Positions 26,401 to 34,703 of a DNA stretch of 64,000 bases are shown piece after piece. Origin of the DNA: Nymphaea colorata (taxonomy: Eukaryota; Streptophyta; Magnoliopsida; Nymphaeales; Nymphaeaceae); NCBI RefSeq assembly GCF_008831285.2, contig NC_045139.1, positions 11,256,704 to 11,320,703 on the forward strand, written 5' to 3'. Below the pieces are notes generated by a model. The model was not told the origin of the DNA, ran no database searches, and worked only from the letters and a program-made list of their open reading frames with translations. The translations under genes and the position numbers were made by a program. The first letter of the stretch is position 1. Each line of letters opens with the position of its first letter.

Positions 26401-27512
26401 AGCAGGTGTACGTTGAAGACATGCAGAAGATCTTATGCAGTCAAACTTGGGGGATTGATACAACCATATGTTGGGGACTTAGGGATCGATGGTTGAGTTA
26501 TGTGGGCATCGAGGACTTCTGCAGAGATTCAAAGCACAAACTTGTGGAACTTCCATCTGTAATTTTCTTTTGATACCATGCTTTTCCTTATCTTAATTCT
26601 CTACTACTTTCTTATTTGATAAATGCTGTAAAATACATGAACTTGTACACTATTGATGACATATAGGTAATTTTCCTTCTTATCCAGTATTCATTCTTGA
26701 GCTATGTTACAAATTTATTTACTCGTTTGAAAGGCCTCCTTTATAATAGCTTAGGATCTTCTGATGATCATGACCCTAGTATGTTCGATTAATTGTTTCA
26801 TCCTTGATTTTTCACAATTTCTGAAATCACATGGAAGATACAAATGTAAGATATGGCAAGAAATTCTAAAGCAAGCTACCATGTCAAGTCATTATTGTGT
26901 TTTAGATCATTGTGATTTTAGTAACCCTTTTGAAGTGTTATTGAGTTAATATGTTTTTATTCATCAAAAGAGTAAACTTTACAAGCATAGAAGAAGGCCA
27001 ATATCTTTTGATTGTTATTATCTTTCACTTCCTGGTGTCAATTGTTAGGGATGAAATGTGTGGCACTTGACTGTTTGCTTTAGTCTCTCTCTCTCCATGC
27101 TACCATCAGTGTTTTGCAAAGTTAGCCTGATGAAGACTTCACCAAATGTATAAAATTCCATTTAGGTTACCAGTTCCCAAGCGTTCTTAATAGAATCAGC
27201 ATGTCCATTGTCCAATTTATTGTGGTTACCATAGACATGAACAGATGAACTAGTAAGCATAAAATTCACTTCTGGGTTGTTCGTGCCATGTGAAACCCTA
27301 GAAGGTTTTTTCTTATTTATGTGGTTAGGTAACCTTCTTGTTTTTCTCCTAGTGGAAATTGATGAAGAAGCATGTATACTATCTGAGAATTTTTAACAGG
27401 ATATGCAAATATATATATAAATGCATCCTTATTGTTGCAGGCTGGGCATCATGTTCAGGAGGATAGTGGAGAAGAACTTGGCAAGATCCTTAGAGATATT
27501 CTGAGAAAGTGA
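5019..27512 (+). CDS. Chloroplast alpha/beta-hydrolase-fold protein (haloalkane dehalogenase-like), 13 exons
   Basis: The exons I derived are 5019-5174, 6344-6398, 6479-6534, 7620-7720, 7906-7975, 14983-15052, 15661-15717, 15815-15882, 15970-16050, 16270-16347, 16438-16593, 26406-26558 and 27441-27512. Every intron is GT-AG, and the phases join to 390 codons plus TGA. Residues 1-50 are Ser/Arg-rich and resemble a plastid transit peptide. The core shows the oxyanion-hole HGFP (141-144), [11 protein letters not shown] (167-177), WGLRD (339-343; D343 is the likely catalytic acid) and AGHHVQED (368-375; H370 is the catalytic histidine). At the nucleophile elbow the sequence is LVVQGYFAP (208-216), with Gly212 where Asp or Ser is expected. 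From memory it resembles Arabidopsis At1g52510; I did not run a search. The substrate is unknown and the fold may be non-catalytic. Introns 5 and 11 are enlarged by retrotransposons. The exon 2 acceptor is chosen on phase and protein fit. Confidence 0.88.
8141..8368 (+). repeat. 5' LTR of copia element A
   Basis: 228 bp, starting TGTTGACG and ending ATCGAACA. It contains the regulatory-looking segment GGGCTATATTTAAGCC, a candidate TATA region shared with the 3' copy. Confidence 0.92.
9204..10181 (+). CDS. Copia element A Gag polyprotein (UBN2/retrotran_gag type with zinc knuckle)
   Basis: This is an uninterrupted frame of 325 codons. The start at 9204 (MAESASS) is chosen because the longer frame from 9099 begins with a Pro/Leu-rich stretch that is leader-like. 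The N-terminal part has the copia Gag hallmarks [10 protein letters not shown] and [11 protein letters not shown], the middle has the helical capsid-like region up to about residue 220, and the C-terminal part has a CCHC zinc knuckle, [14 protein letters not shown]. Gag forms the virus-like particle and packages element RNA. It remains open although the following pol is ruined. A stop codon separates it from pol. Confidence 0.85.
   Translation: MAESASSVVSTDQGEEVGVFRTQYIPVQVTTIRLNKDNYRQWSAAITTEIADRGRIAYVNGKKTEPPKTSPTWDTWFIEDNQVKTWIVNAVSSDIQLLILRKRTARDMWVILEQMYGKKKKKDVRVYQLMKDVYALRQGELSVADFYATLKSKWEELDYYSDDNWNCHQDQLCHWAKKWEDRVFLFLAGLNDDFEGIRSQILNSEKTFSIEDVYSRIEVEEQRRLITTGKKGAHTSYGERSPLVSRVPMGATRPTWKCTHCKKTGHTMEFCWDLHPEKKNSRGRFSNGKKPISGVINSNGEKTSISVEQIHELRAYLSQIDTSQA
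10182..13460 (+). pseudogene. Decayed pol of copia element A (protease, integrase, reverse transcriptase, RNase H)
   Basis: The segments are colinear with the intact pol of element B but broken by many stops and frameshifts. They include the protease motif DSGATHHM just after a stop near 10257, integrase pieces with [10 protein letters not shown] and [10 protein letters not shown] (about 11020-11150), the reverse transcriptase pieces FDVKNTFLN and [12 protein letters not shown] (about 12300-12590), and the RNase H end [14 protein letters not shown] (about 13230-13265). The last reads into the conserved copia C-terminus. No full-length product is possible. Confidence 0.88.
13469..13713 (+). 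repeat. 3' LTR of copia element A
   Basis: 245 bp, starting TGTTGGCG and ending ATCCAACA. It is longer than the 5' LTR mainly through an expanded GA run and a short insertion. It follows the polypurine tract directly. Confidence 0.92.
17042..17297 (-). repeat. 3' LTR of copia element B
   Basis: 256 bp. In the element's sense it begins TGTTGAAGTATG and ends TTTCTACA. It shares short blocks with the LTR of element A, including a GAGGTTTTTTCCACGTTA-like segment, so the two elements belong to related families. The pol stop codon overlaps its first bases. Confidence 0.94.
17292..20843 (-). CDS. Copia element B Pol polyprotein, uninterrupted 1183 codons
   Basis: One open frame contains the full copia pol order. 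The protease has DSGATHHM (residues 80-87). Next come the GAG-pre-integrase HERLGH with a HX(n)CDVC zinc-binding region, an integrase core with [18 protein letters not shown] and [11 protein letters not shown], a reverse transcriptase with [11 protein letters not shown] and [11 protein letters not shown], and RNase H with SDADWAG and [14 protein letters not shown]. It ends LEGEC with a TGA inside the 3' LTR. The first 65 or so residues have no Gag character, and an internal Met just before MGEWIID may be nearer the ancestral pol junction. No disabling mutation was seen. The domain order integrase before reverse transcriptase is diagnostic of Ty1-copia. Confidence 0.92.
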   Translation of the reverse strand: MQPEREKAPLPSSDIDDRFPQSTFCSLLGLIGNPDITARWCSLLSSVHLLLPLVGLSVIMAASSSIDVMADCRMGEWIIDSGATHHMTGDPKVFHGYKLSSGKDRVSLADGSSISVAGKGSLPLLNKFLVHNALHVPHIPLNLLSVSKITKELNCELIFSADRCVMQDLVTGKRIGIGLASDGLYRLPMRAAQALMTTVSQATKNREDSLQLLLRWHERLGHLPFGLLRQLFPDICSRLDMTMVSCDVCHLAKHVRASYPLSSHRSNEVFAMIHSDVWGPAGIPSCHGFQYFITFIDDYSRNTIVYLLKDRSEVPTVIETFIAYVETQYGASVKTFRSDNAREYMCQSVDSFFRKKGIVHETSCSYTPPQNGVAERKNRQLLNMTRALLFQRHVPKKYWGDAVLTSAYLINRLPSRVLNGKTPHSLLPGTREPFSLPLRVFGCVCFIHNHSPHIKKLDPRSIKGIFLGYSPTQKGYKCRDPSTGRAYVTKDVTFLEYVSYFGENPLQGEYSMSREEYSPSQEIQFTDFLDYRRDFVGPSSEVHEQEKNGPSSEVHEQEKNGECSTEAEEKCNRLFGQVYSRRRVCTDEMTGGENSTPNPISPSLDDPSRAQKQPVEEEIQTVAASEELPIALRKGVRSCTQHPIGNFVSYSRLSKDYKCFVSSLSLTMIPRNVAEAQSDPKWTYAMQEEMEALRRNMTWEVVKIPEAAHLVGSKWVYTIKYKPDGSVERYKARLVAKGFSQKYGIDYLETFAPVAKMKTVRVIISLVVMKEWKMYQLDVKNAFLNGDLEEEVYMCMPPGYEEPGKCCKLRKALYGLKQSPRAWFERLRLVMRQCGYHQGNGDHTLFVKRNKQKVTILLVYVDDMIVTGDDEDEIMKLKKLLAIEFDLKDLGKLKYFLGIEIARSGTSLVLNQRKYTLDLLKETGKLGCRPASTPLDAGHKLSLRDGEPLCEEAKRRYQCLVGKLIYLTLTRPDITFAVNVMSQFMHAPTDAHLKAVDRILCYLKRNPGKGLLYVKQDTLGIEGYSDADWAGCIDTRRSTSGYCIYLGGNLIVWRSKRQDVCSRSSAEAEYRAVAMGVSELLWLKVLLTDIGIKVEEPMKMYCDNKSAINLANNPVLHDRTKHVEIDRHFIRERIDAKELILPYMRSEDQTADVLTKALSSTSFERNVSKLGMFDMYAQLEGEC
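20844..21577 (-). other. Leader of element B where gag is expected: triplet-rich, no Gag motifs
   Basis: Between the primer-binding site and pol there are only about 730 bp, against about 1.8 kb in element A. The segment 21290-21530 is a diverged GGC/GCA/GCG triplet array (Ala/Gly/Ser-rich in every frame). The segment 20850-21130 is moderately GC-rich sequence without a zinc knuckle or the LNKDNYRQW-type Gag motif in any frame I read. It may be captured host DNA or a rearranged leader; its origin is not identified. Confidence 0.6.
21591..21846 (-). repeat. 5' LTR of copia element B
   Basis: 256 bp, identical to the 3' LTR except for one transition by my reading. It is followed in the element's sense by the tRNA-Met primer-binding site at 21578-21590. 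Confidence 0.94.
21852..23640. other. AT-rich intron DNA with tandem duplications and AT microsatellites
   Basis: This is part of hydrolase intron 11. It holds poly-A/T-rich DNA (21852-22140), an 84-bp tandem duplication beginning with TATATTGCTAGACTGC at 22859 and 22943, and a further diverged duplication of about 140 bp (AGCTAATATGTTT... at about 23210 and 23352), each copy ending in a TA run (23322-23350 and 23443-23489). A poly-G run and a GA run follow. No gene is seen. Confidence 0.6.
23798..24972 (+). pseudogene. Decayed Ty3-gypsy integrase fragment
   Basis: The pieces, in order, are the end of the integrase zinc finger ([10 protein letters not shown]), the catalytic core start ([25 protein letters not shown]), a broken middle with several stops, then [12 protein letters not shown]. 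The C-terminal part (24739-24972) ends with a chromodomain-like stretch, [16 protein letters not shown]. Stops and frameshifts interrupt it at about 24062 and 24200, and the upstream reverse transcriptase is absent. It lies in the sense orientation within hydrolase intron 11 and is non-functional. Confidence 0.82.
24937..25830 (+). repeat. Tandem duplication of gypsy 3' end plus LTR-like sequence
   Basis: There are two diverged copies with a period of about 449 bp: 24937-25385 and 25386-25830. Each starts with GAAGTCAGGGCATACCA, the coding end of the gypsy relic, and ends near a CCGTCGCAC(GG)...GTCGCCCCGTGA segment. The second copy has a good polypurine tract (GAAGGGGGAGC, 25437-25447) followed by TGTTCTCC, a plausible 3' LTR start. 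The repeats are most simply read as LTR-like DNA duplicated together with the adjacent internal sequence. Confidence 0.65.
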
Positions 27513-29867
27513 AACAATTGATCTCAAAATACCAGCAGAACGAGAAAGTAGAACAAGTACGCAAACTACCAGCAGAATGGGGCGACCACAAGCCAGGGGT
27601 TCTCATTATCCTTCTAAAATATGAATATTTATTTCCTTCTCTGTTCTTAAATAATGGACAAGGTAGTTACGTATATTTTTGGGCTTGTTTTTGTTGTCAA
27701 TATCTGATTTGCAGTTTTGTCCTTCAAAATTTAAATCAAGATCTATGTATGACCTTGGATCGTATTTGCATATGCCTCCTTAGTTGATCCTCCATGCATC
27801 ACATAGAATTTAATTCATTATCTGCATTCAATTTTATATGTAACCAAATAAAATCCTGCATATGTAACTGGGATCTGGATAATAGTTATTATCTATATAC
27901 TTAATAGACTGTGCAGTGGGTCAGTCTGCAATTCCATCGAATGCAGAGCTGGATTCAGATTCAGAGCACAGCTACGAGAAGGAAAAGAAAAGTGATAAAT
28001 TGAAGAGGATGGGATTTGAGTTAGTTTATATTCTTGTTTTAATATTAGCGTTGGATTCACTGATGATTTGATTATTGGGGCTTGGATTGTATTCGAGATG
28101 TGTCGTAGTTTGTGGTTTCCCTGTTCTTGCTTTAAATGCTTATGTGTTGGAATTAGATTAGAGTTGATAATTATGGAATTTCTTTCTTGCTAAGCCTTTG
28201 TTTTAAGGTCTTTTGGTCATCTTTAAATCTTTTAGGTTGATATATTTAGCAGTCTTTTGTGGAGCAATTGCTCGCTCCTTTGATGGCATCATCCGTTTTG
28301 CATCACCTTTTAACACCAACCAGGCCAGGGCTCGTTTGAACCTGATTCAGACTGCTTCCACCATGTCCAAGTAATGGGATGGTAAGCGATTATATATGGG
28401 GAATCTTCATTTTTTGAGCTTAATTTTTTCGTATGATCTTAAAAGGAGATCACTTTTTGAACTGAAATTTTGATAACTTGAGGGGAGAGATTATTTGCAA
28501 TTTTTTCAATATCCCTTTTATTATTAAACTACATTTTTTTATCATTTTAGCTAATGTTTTTCTGTTTTCCCTGGTCAAAGGAAAAGTGTACTTTAAGCTT
28601 TTATTTGACATTTTTATGAAAAGTGTGGCTCTCATAGAAATATCGTAAAAGATAATTTATTTTTTAAAAATTATATTCGAAATGCACAGGGAGACTATCT
28701 AGTTGTGGCATTGTTATCCTGAAATACATCTTTCTTCGTTGCATCCAACAGTTCTCTATACAGATCATAGATAATCTAAACAAGTACATTTTTAAATGTG
28801 CATAAAAGAACTGTCTGACAATGGGAATGGTTTGATACTGTTTTATAAACCTGACTCAAAAATTAAGGTGGATGGAATACTGTGTTATGGTATTTTATGA
28901 ATTTGCCCCAATTGCCCCAGTGTTTTATAAATCTACTTCAATTTTGATGTAAATTTATAAAATAGTAACATATTGTTTTTATTACCAAACGGCTCCAAAT
29001 GAGCCTTGAATTAGTAAAGATGAAGATTTTATATTTCATCGGGACTTGCAAACCGGCCTTTCCTATGATCTGCTGTTGATAAGGTGGTAGTTGGATATCT
29101 GACTTTGGGTTGGGGCGACAGTTCCTCTCCTTTTCTTTTTCTTTTGTCGCCTGTAAGATGAAAACGTTATTGGTGAGAGGATTTTGTGCATTTACATTTT
29201 AAAAACTTAATTGGTATGTTCACATTTTTAAAATGCTGACTTATGATACCAATTGGTGTCATCTTGACTTCTAGAATAAATTTTTATGGCGAAACTTTGC
29301 GGAGGTTTTCTATGTTTAAAATTTCTATCTGAGAATGCAAAATTAAGCAAGAATGGATTGCTAGGTTTTGGTTGGACCTAATATTGGAGATTTCAGGAAA
29401 GGTTTTTCTAAGGCCGTTCCTGACATAGTGAGGCATAGGCAATTGAAAAATCCATCTCTTTTTATTGCTATTAATAAATCCCTTCTGGTTTAAAAGTTAT
29501 AAATTATGATCTGAAGTCAAATTTGAAAACCATTTTGTTATAATAAACTAAAGCCATGCAAGTAGGTTTGAGAAGTACATGAATGGATACAAAATGGCAT
29601 ACGGGCATTTATCAGAAAATGTAAACTGAATTTGCTAAGCACTACTGATGAGCCAATAAACATAGTTAAAAAGGTTCATCGGTTCTATCCTTCCATATTG
29701 CTAAAGCAATTCTGCCTTCCATATTGCTAAGGCAATTCTGTAACGCGAGTCCTTTCTGTCACTATTTGGAGGATTCCTCTAATATTGTCTTGTTTTTCTG
29801 ATATTTTCCCTTGTCCTTCTATTTGAAAGGTAAAAATAACCTAACAGGTTTCCCATATTGAATACTT
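27513..29867. other. 3' flank of the hydrolase gene with short coding-like pieces
   Basis: AT-rich DNA. Two short segments look exon-like. Segment 27920-28070 has an open frame with the acidic/basic stretch AELDSDSEHSYEKEKKSDK. Segment 28253-28374, after a TTAGCAG acceptor, has a 39-codon frame ending in LNLIQTASTMSK and a TAA. I do not recognise either, and their phases do not join to each other. A 29-bp tandem repeat (CCTTCCATATTGCTAA) lies near 29690-29742. The rest shows no gene. Confidence 0.35.
27847..27852 (+). terminator. Candidate poly(A) signal of the hydrolase gene
   Basis: AATAAA lies 335 bp after the stop codon of the hydrolase gene, in AT-rich 3' flank. It is the clearest canonical hexamer close downstream. 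No cleavage site can be read from sequence alone. Confidence 0.3.
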
Positions 29868-30090
29868 TAGGGGGCGTTTGATAGCCTTAGTCTCATATCC
29901 GACTTTGGATATGATATGAGGATCCAGGATGTATCAAACACGGAATTTGAGAACCTCCAGATTTCAGATCCATGGATCTCAGATTCGAAAGAAAGCGATC
30001 ACTGGGTTAAACCATCTTGCACGGATCTAAAGCATGGCAAGAAGCAGCATGCAATGCCTAGACCTCCCCCACTGCGCCTCCCTGGTAGGA
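29868..30090. repeat. Possible half of a Tourist-like element
   Basis: It begins TTAGGGGGCGTTTGATAGCC, closely matching the ends of the element at 36701-37087. A possible partner end (TATCAAACCTGACCTTAG) occurs at about 31686-31703. If they are a pair, the GAGCTCGA element at 30127 and microsatellite DNA lie between them. The limits are uncertain. Confidence 0.3.
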
Positions 30091-30120
30091 ACGAGGCCCT
30101 CTTACTCTCTCTCACGACAT

Positions 30121-30983
30121 CAAGAGTAAGGGTGAACAACGAACCGAGTAACTCGAACTTGGCTCGTTAAAGCTCGGCTCGAACTCGAGTTCGAGCCAGC
30201 TTCTCTACTCAATGAGTCTAAAACGAGTTGTTGCTTCAGCTCGTTTATTTATTGAGTCGAGTTCGAGTTTGTTTAACAAAACTCGATTAACACAACTTGG
30301 CTCGTTAGCTCGAGTAACAAAGCTCGTCACTTTCCTCTTCCGAGTAACGAAGCCCATCACTTTCCTCTTTTTTTTTTCTCTCTCTTCACTGGCTTTCTCC
30401 TTCCATCGATGCTCTGTCACTTTCCTATTTTTTGTCTCTCTTCACTCTTCACTGCTTTGAGGCGCTAAGGTACAATTTATTCTCTCGACCTCCTATCCCT
30501 CTACTCTCCCATTCTATCTTCCCCTCTTCAATCTCTCTCTCGCTTTGCCCAAGCCTCTCCCTCTAGTCTTCCCTTCTCTCTCACACTCTCTCTCATTTTG
30601 CCAAAGGGAAGCTTTCAACCCCCCTCGATTGGGCAAGGGTTTTGCCCAAGTGAGGGTTTCACTCACTCCCTCGCTTGGGCAGGCGAGGGTTTTAGAAACC
30701 CTCGCTTGAAACCCTTGTGTTGGGTGAGGGTTCCTCCCTTGCTGTGGGTTCCGGGTGGGGAAGAAGCAGATGACACTGTGGTGTGGGTGGCAAAGCAGTG
30801 AGAGAGACGAGTTTGGCGAGCCTTATCGAGCTCGAGCTCAACAAATTCTGCCGAGTCGAGTTGGAACTAAATCAGTCGAGTTATTCTCGAGCTCGAGCCG
30901 AGCTCACGGTTTCATTAGTCGAGCCGAGCTCGAGCCGGGTGAACTTGGGCTCGACTCGGCTCGTGTTCACCCCTAACCAAGAG
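30121..30983. mobile_element. GAGCTCGA-word element 2 with terminal inverted repeats and 6-bp target duplication
   Basis: The body is 30127-30977. The left end is TAAGGGTGAACAACGA and the right end TCGTGTTCACCCCTAAC, flanked by identical CAAGAG (30121-30126 and 30978-30983). The outer arms (30127-30330 and 30805-30970) are GAGCTCGA/TCGAGTT words. The centre (30340-30600) is CT-rich and is followed by a module of AACCCTCGCTTG-type repeats (30620-30740). This is the same architecture as the copies at 3714 and 61870. It has no transposase and is probably a non-autonomous DNA transposon. Confidence 0.65.
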
Positions 30984-31289
30984 ATGAACCAAAGAAGAGG
31001 AGGAAGAAGAAGCAGGCACAAGGAATTTTTACATGGTTCAAGGACAAAGTTCTTCTACAATACTGACACATAAGATTTTTTTACTATCTCAAAAAGATCA
31101 AGGATACAAGAACATATAACCTCCCCCCTCTTAAACATGGGGATTGGGGAAAAACAAAACTGCAAGGTTACATAAATGCTCTTACAAAATTTTGACATGT
31201 AGATTTGGGTCCACACTCCAACACTCCCTGCTCTTTCACTAGATAGATAGAAAGAAGCTTGATCTTGATGGCAGTCAAGGGGAGAGAGA

Positions 31290-31376
31290 GAGAGAGAGAG
31301 ATTCACTAAGACACAAAAGTGTGGGAAGTCAACAGCTTTGTCTTGCAGCGAATGTCTTCGGTGAGAGAGGAAGCTT

Positions 31377-31410
<34 letters not shown>

Positions 31411-31411
31411 A
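31290..31411. repeat. GA microsatellites
   Basis: Runs of (GA)n occur at about 31281-31301 and 31376-31411, interrupted by non-repeat sequence. Confidence 0.75.
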
Positions 31412-31699
31412 AGCCGATAAAATAGAAATTCATTCAAAACAAAATGTAGTGACAAGGCGACACCAATCAACAGTATAAAAAAAGAGAAAAAAAGTGGCAT
31501 AAGAAAAAACTTAGCAAAGAAAGCAAGAGCAAATAGCATGAGAACAGAAACCTAAGCAGAAACAAAAGCAGGAGAGAAAAGGGGGGGGGGGGGAAGGAAG
31601 AGAGAGACCCTTGAATCAATCCAAAAACTATATCTTATATCCGTTTATCGAAGATCCTCTTAGATGTAAGATCTGAAAGTTATTTATCAAACCTGACCT

Positions 31700-32830
31700 T
31701 AGAGTTTTCAGGGAAATATCATTTATTCGATTGCGACAATGGGGTAACAAAACTTCTTGCACTTGTATAAAAAGGGAGGATTAGGAATAGCTTCATTCTA
31801 GACCTCAAATTCCCTCTTAATCTCCAAACAAGGGACTCGAAAGCTGGTCCTGTTCCAAACACATCTCTGTATTTTGCACTTGAAGAAAACATGGTGCATA
31901 CCAACTTTCCTTTTTCTATGTAGGTAGCATCCATTAGCCAAGGCACATCAAAAGGAGGCATTTTGTCATGCCATGAGTATTGCTATGCCCAATGCCTTCT
32001 CCAAGGCTTCCTCAAGTACACAAGCTATGACGGCAACTCAGGTGCCTACATAGATTACTGGCAAGCAAAGCATCATTTTAATCCTCAAGCTCTTGCTGCC
32101 CAGTCTACAAATTTTCCTCAATGCAATTAAGTAGACTTTCCTTCAATTGCTCACGTTTACCCACAGAAATTTCACCATACAGTTCTCCAACAATTGAGTA
32201 GTTTGCTTAGGAATTTGAGAGGCTTGCATAAAAAAAAAAAGTAGGGAAAGAATTAAACATAATCTACATGCATGAGACAACAAGTTAGCTTTTCAAATTG
32301 AAAGATTAGGTTTCAGCAAGGGCCCCTCAAATAGTGAAAATCACAGGTAGGTAGTAGTAGGAAGTACTCAATTTCCAATCCAGATATGTCTCTAGTTGGG
32401 TGGCTCCCTCCTCATCTACACCAAACAGAACTATAACTAGTTTTTTCTTATTCAACAGTATGCCAACTTTATCTTCCATCTCTTGCAGTGCTAAATCCAG
32501 TTCAAAACAGCCATGCTAAAAAAATCTCAACTTCAATCTACCCATCCTGCATTACTGCTTCAGTCATCTATAAAACATCTCAGTAACCATAATAAAAAGA
32601 TAGTATACCATTTTACTATGAAACTGCCTATCTTCCAATCCATTTATGAGGATGAAAAAGAAATGGTCACACCCTTTATGACAAGTTTGATTGAGGCCAG
32701 ATGAAATCCTAATAAAAACAATACTGTTCATAAATGGTTTTCATGAACTTATATCATATGCTTCGAAAAGGTCAATCTTTAAGTAAACTGCCACTCTTTT
32801 TCCCCCTCAAAAGGAGCACAATATCGTTGT
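31700..32830 (-). pseudogene. Decayed LINE (non-LTR) reverse transcriptase relic
   Basis: Reading the minus strand from about 32820 downwards gives pieces in the correct order for a plant LINE reverse transcriptase. These are LLKIDLFEAYD (the palm motif equivalent to KIDLSKAYD), then YYLFIMVTEMFYR, then LDLALQEMEDKVGILLNKKK with GVDEEG (post-catalytic region). Thumb-like PKQTTQLLENCMVKFLW follows at about 32150-32220. Many stops and frameshifts interrupt them, and I could not find an intact YADD box. It is an old, dead copy. Confidence 0.6.
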
Positions 32831-34530
32831 CAGGACAACCTAATAATGGATTCTGCTCCTCTTAACAAAAGCTCTCCGATGCTGTCCAATGATTCTTGAG
32901 ACGATGTCATGTGATATGATTTCTCATGAAAACCTAGATTTCATCCAGAGTAAAACAGAGTCAACAGTAACAACTAAATTTCCTTAACTCCCAACCAATG
33001 AGTGGTAAGGGGTCGAATCTACATGGAACTGGTATAAAAAAAATTCAATTTGATCCACAGATACTAAAAATGATATTTTGTTAATCAAGTGAACGAATGT
33101 TAACAAAAAGAAAAAGTTATTCAAACATATTGGCATTCAATTCACTCAATCAAGCTGCCAAGAAGACAAAAGAAACTACTAAATCCAACTTAACCTCCTG
33201 AAGATGAATGAAAATACATGTTAGCACTACATTTAAAATGAAGGAAACAATAGCATTAAGCTAAATGCCCCTCCCACTTCTCCTTACTTTAAACAAAAAA
33301 TGCAAAATAATGAACCAATAGGGGTGGGGGACTACATAACAAACTAAATTACTGAAGAGAGACTGAAAATTACAAGTGATGTACGTAAACTAAACTCAGA
33401 ATTAACTGATCAAAAAGTAAACTATTTACTCTACGCGGCATAAATTTAAAAAAGGTAAAAATGATTGAAGTAGCCTCCTATATGCAAACTAGACTTTTCA
33501 GGATCTATTCATGTAATTTGACTAAAGTCTAGGGTGAAAAGTGTCAAAATTTGTGAGGAAAAGTTCCTCAGAAAGCTGACAACTTAGAAACCAGACCCAT
33601 TTAACAGAGCTTGAAAAATCAGCTATATTTTTAAAGATATTGCAACTTTAATACAGAAAGCAGTAAAGTTTCAATTCTATAATTTTGTAAAAAAATTAGA
33701 GAGCAAAACGGTCATGAAGTTCAATTTCCACAAAATTGATCTACAAAAATAGACAGTAGACTTTTCTGCTGTTAAAATTTCAGCTGGAAATTCAATGATT
33801 TGCCCTATGAAATTTAATTTTGGTTTTTACGGCATGTAGGCATAGTTTGCATATCTGCTAAACCTATACCAAGACTAAATATAAAAGCACAAGTATTACC
33901 TTTACAAATAAGTTTGCGTATCTAATCTAATACATTAAACAACGAAAAGCACATAACCACAGGGAACACATGAAGTTACCTAACTAATATTATTACCCTA
34001 CCCAACTCGTCCTACAAAAATATATTGAATAATTTGACAATCTAGATCAATTTGTATGCACAATAATGATATGAAATACATGATATCTAAACTATAGGAC
34101 AATGACATGATGTATGCACCTGTATGATCCTGCCATTATATGATCATAGGATGACATGCATGAGCATGATAGTATACATGCATTATACGCATGAATTCTA
34201 TCTATTACAATGAATATAAGCATGCATAGATGAATAATGAATGCAAATATATGCCATGGTGAACACACGGTTGGGTGAGGACACGACACATAGGACCGGA
34301 CACAAGTCACACATCTCCTAAACCATAACAGGGGGTACTAGACCATCTAGTACTGTATTATTATATATTATATTATGTTAGGCAATTACTTAATTAATTT
34401 GTTAGCCAAAGTCTAAGTGGGCAAATTACTAAAGGCCATCTAGGAGTTGGGGATGCAGGACCCAGGGCTTGTCCACCTTGGATGCCACATTGACACATGC
34501 GAGGCCCAGTCACATGGTCTTTGGATGCCA
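32831..34530. other. AT-rich intergenic DNA, no gene seen
   Basis: No coding frame, domain or clear repeat boundary is supported here. The open frame at 34092-34310 on the minus strand is rich in ATG-, CAT- and ATA-like words and looks accidental. Confidence 0.5.
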
Positions 34531-34542
34531 TGTCGACACATG

Positions 34543-34642
34543 CCCCCCAAATATATATATGTATATGTTTTGTTAAGTAAAGGGCATGTGCCCCCCCAAA
34601 TATATATATGTATATGTTTTGTTAAGTAAAGGGCATGTGCCC
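34543..34642. repeat. Two-copy tandem repeat, about 48-bp unit
   Basis: The segment CCCCCAAATATATATATGTA, followed by TATGTTTTGTTAAGTAAAGGG and CATGTGC, occurs twice in succession with almost no difference. This suggests a recent duplication. Confidence 0.75.
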
Positions 34643-34703
34643 CTTGGCTCATAAGTGGCTGCATCATTCTCATGTACCAACCAATCTCCTACGCGTCCCT
34701 AAA

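Noticed and set aside
30598-31073. Overlapping plus-strand frames in the GAGCTCGA element as a coding gene
   Set aside because: They translate the repeated words (SSRARAE-like strings) and stop at random; no domain was seen.
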